From NCBI GenBank assembly GCA_963740835.1, contig CAVUFH010000001.1, forward strand, positions 62,001 to 126,000: a stretch of 64,000 bases of DNA. The letters are read 5' to 3'. A program made the translations under genes and the position numbers. The stretch comes from CAVUFH01 sp963740835. GTDB taxonomy: Bacteria > Actinomycetota > Acidimicrobiia > IMCC26256 > PALSA-610. This document shows, one piece after another, positions 59,494 through 64,000 of the stretch; the stretch's first letter is position 1, and every line of letters starts with the position of its first letter. The notes beneath the pieces are model-generated. The model searched no databases and was not told the origin of the DNA. It saw nothing but the letters and a program-made list of their open reading frames with translations.

Positions 59494-60671
59494 GCAGCTG
59501 GAACAAGGTTGCGGTTGTCGGCGCCGGCCTCATCAAGATGGGCGAGCTGTTCGAGCAGAGCTACGAACAAATGGCCGCGGGTGCGTTCGACGCGGCGGTG
59601 CAGAGCGTCGACAAGGGCTTCGACCCGTCGCAGGTCGAGGCCGCGTTCGTCGCGACCCAGCGGGGCACGCTGTGGGGGCAGGAAGGCATCGGCGGCAACA
59701 CGATCCCGACCGCGATCGGCCTCGTCGGCATCCCGTGCACCCGCATCGAGAACGCGTGCCCGTCGGGATCGGACGCATTCCGTGTCGGCGCAATGGCCGT
59801 GGCGAGCGGCGTTCACGACGTCGTGCTCGTCATCGGCGTCGAGAAGATGCGTGACAAGTCGAGCGAGGAAGGTCTGCTCTCCCGTGCCGCGGCTGGTCAC
59901 CCGATCTTCACGCGCGGCGAGACCGCCCCCGTGCTCTTCGCTCCGTTCGCCACTCGGCACATGCACGAGTTCGGCACGACCCGCGAGATGCTCGCGTCGG
60001 TGGCGGTGAAGAACCACTACAACGGCGCACGCGATCCCTACGCACACTTCCAGAACGAGGTCACGATCGAGGACGTGCTCGCGTCGGCGCCGGTGTGCCA
60101 CCCGCTGCACCTGCTGGATTGCTGCCCGCAGACCGACGGCGCGGCCGCCATCCTCCTCGTGAACCCCGATCGCGTCCGCGAGTTCACGGACAAGCCGGTA
60201 TACGTCGCCGGATTCGGCGTCGCCACCGACCACCCCTACCTGCACGAGAAGGACAGCTTCACCGAGATCAAGGCGACGCGCCTCGCCGCCGCGCGCGCGT
60301 ACGCGATGGCCGGCATCGAACCGGCGCAGGTCGACTCCGCGGAGGTGCACGACTGCTTCACGATCACCGAGATCCTCGACATCGAGGATCTCGGGTTCTT
60401 CGAGAAGGGTGACGGCGGCCGGGCCAGCCTCGAAGGGGAAACGACACTGACCGGCCGGATCCCGGTCAACACCTCCGGGGGCCTGCTCGCCAAGGGTCAC
60501 CCGATCGGCGCGACCGGCGTCGCGCAGCTCACCGAGTGCTGGTGGCAGCTCCGCGGTGACGCCGGCGACCGCCAGGTCGAGATGCGCAACGGCTTCGCGC
60601 TCCAGCACAACGCGGGTGGGCGGGGCTCGGGTGTATCGGTCGTGAACATCCTCACGACGAACGAGAACTGA
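59490..60671 (+). CDS. Thiolase family protein with catalytic Cys
   Basis: 393 aa from GTG 59490, coupled by GTGA to the synthase/DUF35 gene. Active-site segments: RIENACPSGSDAFRVGAMAV near residue 90 (nucleophilic Cys), EVHDCFTITEIL near 290, and GGLLAKGHPIGATGVAQL (His) near 335. It belongs to the SCP-X/acetyl-CoA acetyltransferase branch, which typically acts with DUF35 partners. It would condense or cleave acyl-CoA, handing the product to the fused synthase if the archaeal analogy holds. Confidence 0.9.
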   Translation: MSSWNKVAVVGAGLIKMGELFEQSYEQMAAGAFDAAVQSVDKGFDPSQVEAAFVATQRGTLWGQEGIGGNTIPTAIGLVGIPCTRIENACPSGSDAFRVGAMAVASGVHDVVLVIGVEKMRDKSSEEGLLSRAAAGHPIFTRGETAPVLFAPFATRHMHEFGTTREMLASVAVKNHYNGARDPYAHFQNEVTIEDVLASAPVCHPLHLLDCCPQTDGAAAILLVNPDRVREFTDKPVYVAGFGVATDHPYLHEKDSFTEIKATRLAAARAYAMAGIEPAQVDSAEVHDCFTITEILDIEDLGFFEKGDGGRASLEGETTLTGRIPVNTSGGLLAKGHPIGATGVAQLTECWWQLRGDAGDRQVEMRNGFALQHNAGGRGSGVSVVNILTTNEN

Positions 60672-60682
60672 GCGAACCGCCG

Positions 60683-61480
60683 ATGTTGCAGGTGGAGACC
60701 ACGGAACTCGGCGTGGGCCGCATCGTTCTGGACCGGCCCGACGCGCGCAACGCGCTGACGATCGAGATGCGCGACGGCATCATCGACGCGGTGCGTACGT
60801 TCCGCGCCGACCCTGCCGTGCGCGCGGTGCTCGTCACCGGCACCGGCGACGCGTTCTGCGCGGGCATGGACCTCAGCGCGTCGACGGTGGCCCAGGCCGG
60901 CAAGCCAGGGTTTGCGACTCGGTCGACGTCGGAGGCGTTGCGGGCGGGCGTGCAGACGTTCATCCGCGAACTGTGGGAGCTCGACAAGCCGACCGTCGCC
61001 GCGGTCAACGGTCCCGCGATCGGGCCCGGCGCCCACCTGGCCCTCGCGTGCGACTTCGTCCTCGTGCACCCGAAGACGCGCTTCATGTGGACGTTCCCCA
61101 AGTGGGGCCTCGTCGTCGACGCGGGTGGCGCGTACCTGCTGCCCCGCCTCGTCGGCATGGCGCGCGCGAAGGCGATGGTGATGCTCGGCGAGACGGCGAC
61201 CGGTGCGGAAGCGGTCGAGCTCGGCCTCGCGTACCAGTGCGTGGAGCACGCGAGCACGCTGCTCGGCACCGCCGAAGCCCTCGCCGATCGCCTCGCGGCC
61301 GGCCCGACGCGATCGCTCGGCCTCTCGAAGCGGCTGCTGAACGCCTCGTTCGAGCACGGGCTCGCCGACTCGCTCGAGCTCGAAGGCCACTTCCAGGCGC
61401 TGGCGACGTCGTCCCCCGACCTGGTGGAAGGGATGGCTGCGTTCAAGGAGAAGCGAGACGCTCGCTTCGACGGCAAGTGA
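60683..61480 (+). CDS. Enoyl-CoA hydratase/isomerase (crotonase) family protein
   Basis: 265 aa. Crotonase signatures: GVGRIVLDRPDARNALTIEMRDGI near residues 10-32, VLVTGTGDAFCAGMDLSAS near 53 (first oxyanion-hole segment), and KPTVAAVNGPAIGPGAHLALACDF near 105 (second). FPKWGLVVDAGGAYLLPRLVG is in the position of the catalytic Glu pair, where the usual first Glu is not obvious. It hydrates or isomerises an enoyl-CoA. Starts 11 bases after the thiolase and overlaps Nudix as GTGA. Confidence 0.9.
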   Translation: MLQVETTELGVGRIVLDRPDARNALTIEMRDGIIDAVRTFRADPAVRAVLVTGTGDAFCAGMDLSASTVAQAGKPGFATRSTSEALRAGVQTFIRELWELDKPTVAAVNGPAIGPGAHLALACDFVLVHPKTRFMWTFPKWGLVVDAGGAYLLPRLVGMARAKAMVMLGETATGAEAVELGLAYQCVEHASTLLGTAEALADRLAAGPTRSLGLSKRLLNASFEHGLADSLELEGHFQALATSSPDLVEGMAAFKEKRDARFDGK

Positions 61481-61911
61481 GCGCGCCCCGCGTCCAACGC
61501 CTCGCCGCGTACGTCGTGTGCCTCGACGGTGACGACCGCTTGCTGCTGTCACGCCTCACCAAGGTGACAACGCGCGCGGGCGCGTGGACGTTGCCCGGCG
61601 GCGGCGTCGAGTTCGGCGAGCACCCGGAGGCCGCCGCGATACGCGAACTGCACGAGGAGACCGGGCTCACGGGCCGGCTCCGCGAACTGCTCTGCGTCGA
61701 CTCGGCCGCAGGCATCGTCCGCGACGACGAAGGTGCGGAGATCGACCTGCACCGTATCCGCTTGATCTACCGTGCCGAGGCCGAACCCGGAGAGCTGCGC
61801 GCCGAGATCGGTGGCAGCAGCGACCTCGCGCAGTGGTTCAGGCGGGACGAGGTGAAGTCCATCGAACTCGTCGACGTGGGCGCGCTCGGCGCGCGGCTCG
61901 CGTGGAAGTGA
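61477..61911 (+). CDS. Nudix hydrolase
   Basis: 144 aa from GTG 61477. A perfect Nudix box GGVEFGEHPEAAAIRELHEETGL fits GX5EX7REUXEEXGU (core REXXEE is RELHEE) near residues 41-63. The rest is the usual alpha/beta sandwich, ending in VDVGALGARLAWK. It hydrolyses nucleoside-diphosphate-linked compounds; CoA, sugar nucleotides or dNTPs are possible substrates. Translationally coupled to its neighbours on both sides. Confidence 0.92.
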   Translation: MSAPRVQRLAAYVVCLDGDDRLLLSRLTKVTTRAGAWTLPGGGVEFGEHPEAAAIRELHEETGLTGRLRELLCVDSAAGIVRDDEGAEIDLHRIRLIYRAEAEPGELRAEIGGSSDLAQWFRRDEVKSIELVDVGALGARLAWK

Positions 61912-62273
61912 CGCGCATCCCGATCAAGTACGGCCGGCTCAAGTGGTTGCTGACAATGATCGGCGTGCCGGCCGGTTCGGCGTACCTCGAGCGGCGCGGC
62001 GACGACATCGACGTCCGCATGGGCTGGGCGTTCCGGACCCGCCTGCGACGTGGCGACGTCGTCCGCACCAACCGCTACGGCCGTTCGATCAGCATCGGCG
62101 TCCATGGTTGGCGCGGTCGCTGGCTCGTCAACGGTGCGAGCGAACCGATCATCGGCCTCGAACTGCGCGAACCGGTGCGGGGCCGGGTACTCGGCTTCCC
62201 GGTGAGGCTGCACGAGCTCATCGTCAGTGTCGACGACCCTGATGCACTCCTTCGACTCGTCGGTGTCGCGTAG
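61908..62273 (+). CDS. Conserved hypothetical protein
   Basis: 121 aa from GTG 61908 (GTGA overlap). Starts VTRIPIKYGRLKWLLTMIGVPAGSAYLERRGDDIDVRMGWAFR, with alternating basic and hydrophobic beta-strands (VRMGWAFRTRLRRGDVV, GWRGRWLVNG, GLELREPVRG). No membrane helix. I recognise no named domain. The coupling to Nudix and crotonase suggests the same transcription unit. Confidence 0.75.
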   Translation: MTRIPIKYGRLKWLLTMIGVPAGSAYLERRGDDIDVRMGWAFRTRLRRGDVVRTNRYGRSISIGVHGWRGRWLVNGASEPIIGLELREPVRGRVLGFPVRLHELIVSVDDPDALLRLVGVA

Positions 62274-62352
62274 GCAAGACTGCCGAACCTCGTCGGACGA
62301 TGATCCGAATTCGTCCGGCGTTCAGGCTCGTCCAGCGGATCAGGAGCACCTC

Positions 62353-63270
62353 GTGGGTTTGTTCGATGGGAAGGTCGCGATCGTCACCGGCGCCGGTCGG
62401 GGCATCGGTCGCAATCACGCACTGCTGCTCGCGAGCGAGGGCGCCGCGGTCGTCGTCAACGACCTCGGCGGCAGCTCCGGCGGCGAAGGTGCCGACGCGA
62501 CACCCGCGCAGCAGGTCGTCGACGAGATCCTCGCGGCGGGTGGCCGAGCCGAGGCGAACTACGACAGCGTCTCCTCGTGGGCGGGCGCCGAGCGCATGGT
62601 GCAGCAGGCCGTCGATACGTTCGCCGGACTCGACGTGCTCATCAACAACGCGGGCATCCTCCGCGACAAGATGAGCTTCAACATGGACGAGGCCGAGTGG
62701 GACTCCGTGATCGACGTCCACCTCAAGGGCCACTTCGCACCGTCGCGATTCGCGGCCAGCTACTGGCGGGCGAAGTCGAAGGAGACCGGCGAAGGTGTCA
62801 ACGCGAAGATCGTGAACACCGCGTCCGAGTCCGGTTTGTACGGCAACGCGGGCCAGGCCAACTACGCGGCGGCCAAGGCCGGCATCGCCTCGATGTCGAT
62901 CGTCATGGCGCGCGAGCTCGAACGCATCGGCGTGCGCGTCAACGCGATCGCGCCGGTTGCGCGCACCCGGCTCACCGAGCAGGTCGCGGGCGACTTCATG
63001 AACCCGAAGGAAGGCGAGTTCGATCGCTTCGCGCCCGAGAACATCTCCGCGGTCGTCGGCTGGCTCGCATCGGACCTGTCTGCCGGCGTCACCGGCCAGG
63101 TCGTGAAGGTCATGGGCGGCCAGGTGCAACTCCTGCGCGGCTGGCGGCCGATCACCGAAGCGACCGACGAGAAGCCGTGGACGATCACCACGATCGACGA
63201 CGCGGCCGAGCGCCTGTTCGCCAAGTCGGACAGGGGCATCCCGCCGTTCATGCCCGAGCTCGAGCCGTAA
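62353..63270 (+). CDS. SDR family (3R)-hydroxyacyl-CoA dehydrogenase-like protein
   Basis: 305 aa from GTG 62353, with AGGAG six bases upstream. NAD-binding VAIVTGAGRGIGRNHALLLASEGAAVVVNDLGG (key part TGAGRGIG) near residues 8-15, GLDVLINNAGILRDKM near 88, catalytic Ser in NTASESGLYGN and Tyr-Lys in YAAAKAG near 170. The VVVNDLGG with an extra loop and the long C-terminus are typical of peroxisomal-MFE2/17beta-HSD4-like SDRs in beta-oxidation of branched or steroid side chains. A P450 gene follows after ten bases. Confidence 0.88.
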   Translation: MGLFDGKVAIVTGAGRGIGRNHALLLASEGAAVVVNDLGGSSGGEGADATPAQQVVDEILAAGGRAEANYDSVSSWAGAERMVQQAVDTFAGLDVLINNAGILRDKMSFNMDEAEWDSVIDVHLKGHFAPSRFAASYWRAKSKETGEGVNAKIVNTASESGLYGNAGQANYAAAKAGIASMSIVMARELERIGVRVNAIAPVARTRLTEQVAGDFMNPKEGEFDRFAPENISAVVGWLASDLSAGVTGQVVKVMGGQVQLLRGWRPITEATDEKPWTITTIDDAAERLFAKSDRGIPPFMPELEP

Positions 63271-63280
63271 CCTCGGGGCC

Positions 63281-64000
63281 ATGACCGAACCGATCCCGAC
63301 CACCGAGCTGTCGGTCGCCGACATCAAGCTCAGCGACACGGAGATGTGGATCCGCCCGGACCGGGACGGCATCTTCGCCAAGCTGCGCGCCGAGGCGCCG
63401 ATCACGTTCCAGGAGGATTTCCTCCCGCCGCCCGAGATGATGATGCCGCAGGGCCCGGGATACTGGGCGCTGACGCGGTACGCGGACGTGATGCAGGTGT
63501 CCCGCGACCCGGACACCTTCCACTCCGCACCGAGCACGACGATCACCGACATCCCGCCCGAGATCGCCGAGTGGCTCGGCTCGATGATCAACATGGACGC
63601 GCCCAAGCACACGAAGCTGCGCCTCATCGTCAACCGCGGCTTCACACCCAGGCAGATCGCGCGCGTCGAGGAGAGCGTGCGGGTCCAAGCGCGCGAGATC
63701 GTCGAGCGCGTCGAGCCGATTGGGTCAGTGCGACTTCGTGGCCGAGATCGCGGCGGCGCTGCCGCTCCAGATCATCTGCGACATGATGGGCATCCCGCGC
63801 GAGGACAACAAGCGCATCTTCGAGCTGACGAACACGATCTTGGGCGTCGGCGACCCGGAGTACGTCCAGACCATGGAAGACCTCATGGGCGCGGGCATGG
63901 AACTGTTCCAGTACGGCCTCGCGCTCGCCGAAGACCGCGCCGCGAATCCGCGCGACGACATCGCCAGCTCACTCATGGCCGCGGAGATCGAGGACGAGAA
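63281..64000 (+). CDS. Cytochrome P450 (partial, frameshifted)
   Basis: From ATG 63281, running off the right edge. Typical N-terminal region: DRDGIFAKLRAEAPITFQE, GPGYWALTRYADVMQVSRDPDTFHS near residues 60-85, and MINMDAPKHTKLRLIVNRGFTPRQIARVE near 105-130. The frame breaks at IVERVEPIG. Removing one G from the GGG at 63722-63724 restores QCDFVAEIAAALPLQIICDMMGIP (I-helix side still outside). The pattern resembles the CYP125/124/142-type sterol and fatty-acid hydroxylases; the haem Cys lies beyond the window, so subfamily is inference. Probably cotranscribed with the SDR. Confidence 0.85.
   Translation, partial: MTEPIPTTELSVADIKLSDTEMWIRPDRDGIFAKLRAEAPITFQEDFLPPPEMMMPQGPGYWALTRYADVMQVSRDPDTFHSAPSTTITDIPPEIAEWLGSMINMDAPKHTKLRLIVNRGFTPRQIARVEESVRVQAREIVERVEPIGSVRLRGRDRGGAAAPDHLRHDGHPARGQQAHLRADEHDLGRRRPGVRPDHGRPHGRGHGTVPVRPRARRRPRRESARRHRQLTHGRGDRGRE

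Overview
The window is very GC-rich, densely coded DNA from a high-GC actinobacterium. F420-type luciferase-like oxidoreductases, a 180-kDa NAD-glutamate dehydrogenase, many acyl-CoA dehydrogenases and CoA transferases, DUF35 proteins, a Tad pilus locus and heavy GTG start use together suggest an Acidimicrobiia-like lineage. That placement is inference from gene content. Translational coupling is intense: at least twelve gene pairs overlap by the four bases GTGA and five by ATGA.

Layout. (1) 1-10442, minus strand: surface-glycan or lipid-linked sugar locus with a spermidine-synthase-like membrane protein, several GT-C glycosyltransferases, an OafA-type acyltransferase and an FAD oxidoreductase. 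(2) 10472-14800: an ADH/VOC/LLM operon diverging from a D-aminoacylase-type amidohydrolase. (3) 14890-16699: a membrane HD-GYP protein with a predicted extracellular C-terminus. (4) 16746-29204: lipid or steroid CoA catabolism, with two CaiB-type CoA transferases, FadD, four acyl-CoA dehydrogenase domains sets, a Cys-less lipid-transfer thiolase next to DUF35, a second DUF35 and a [3Fe-4S] ferredoxin. (5) 29226-38635: lipoprotein, FGGY kinase, inositol-phosphatase-family enzyme, NAD-GDH and acetyl-CoA acetyltransferase. (6) 38651-45036: Tad/Flp pilus locus. (7) 45175-50913: HTH protein, SDR, LLM oxidoreductase and a three-gene ABC exporter. (8) 51202-57466: a HerA, SbcD/Mre11, SbcC/Rad50, NurA-like run resembling the archaeal DNA end-resection operon, the most interesting system here. 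(9) 57976-64000: tRNA-Cys, an HMG-CoA-synthase-like/DUF35 fusion with thiolase, crotonase, Nudix, SDR and a cytochrome P450 running off the end.

At least seven genes carry a one- or two-base frame break in a short G/C run or CG repeat (near 3700, 15623, 38380, 43980, 46210, 58295, 63723). An apparent GT-C fusion near 7740 is probably another. The density points to residual sequencing errors, so these are annotated as single genes with the break stated.

Non-coding structure includes an 82-bp unit in three tandem copies (17799-18040), a 49-bp nested inverted repeat found twice at convergent gene ends (23721, 36827), and four copies of a TGAC-N6-GTCA palindrome just upstream of lipid-catabolism genes. 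There are also short tandem repeats at 13077 and 38112. No rRNA, CRISPR array, insertion sequence or prophage was seen.
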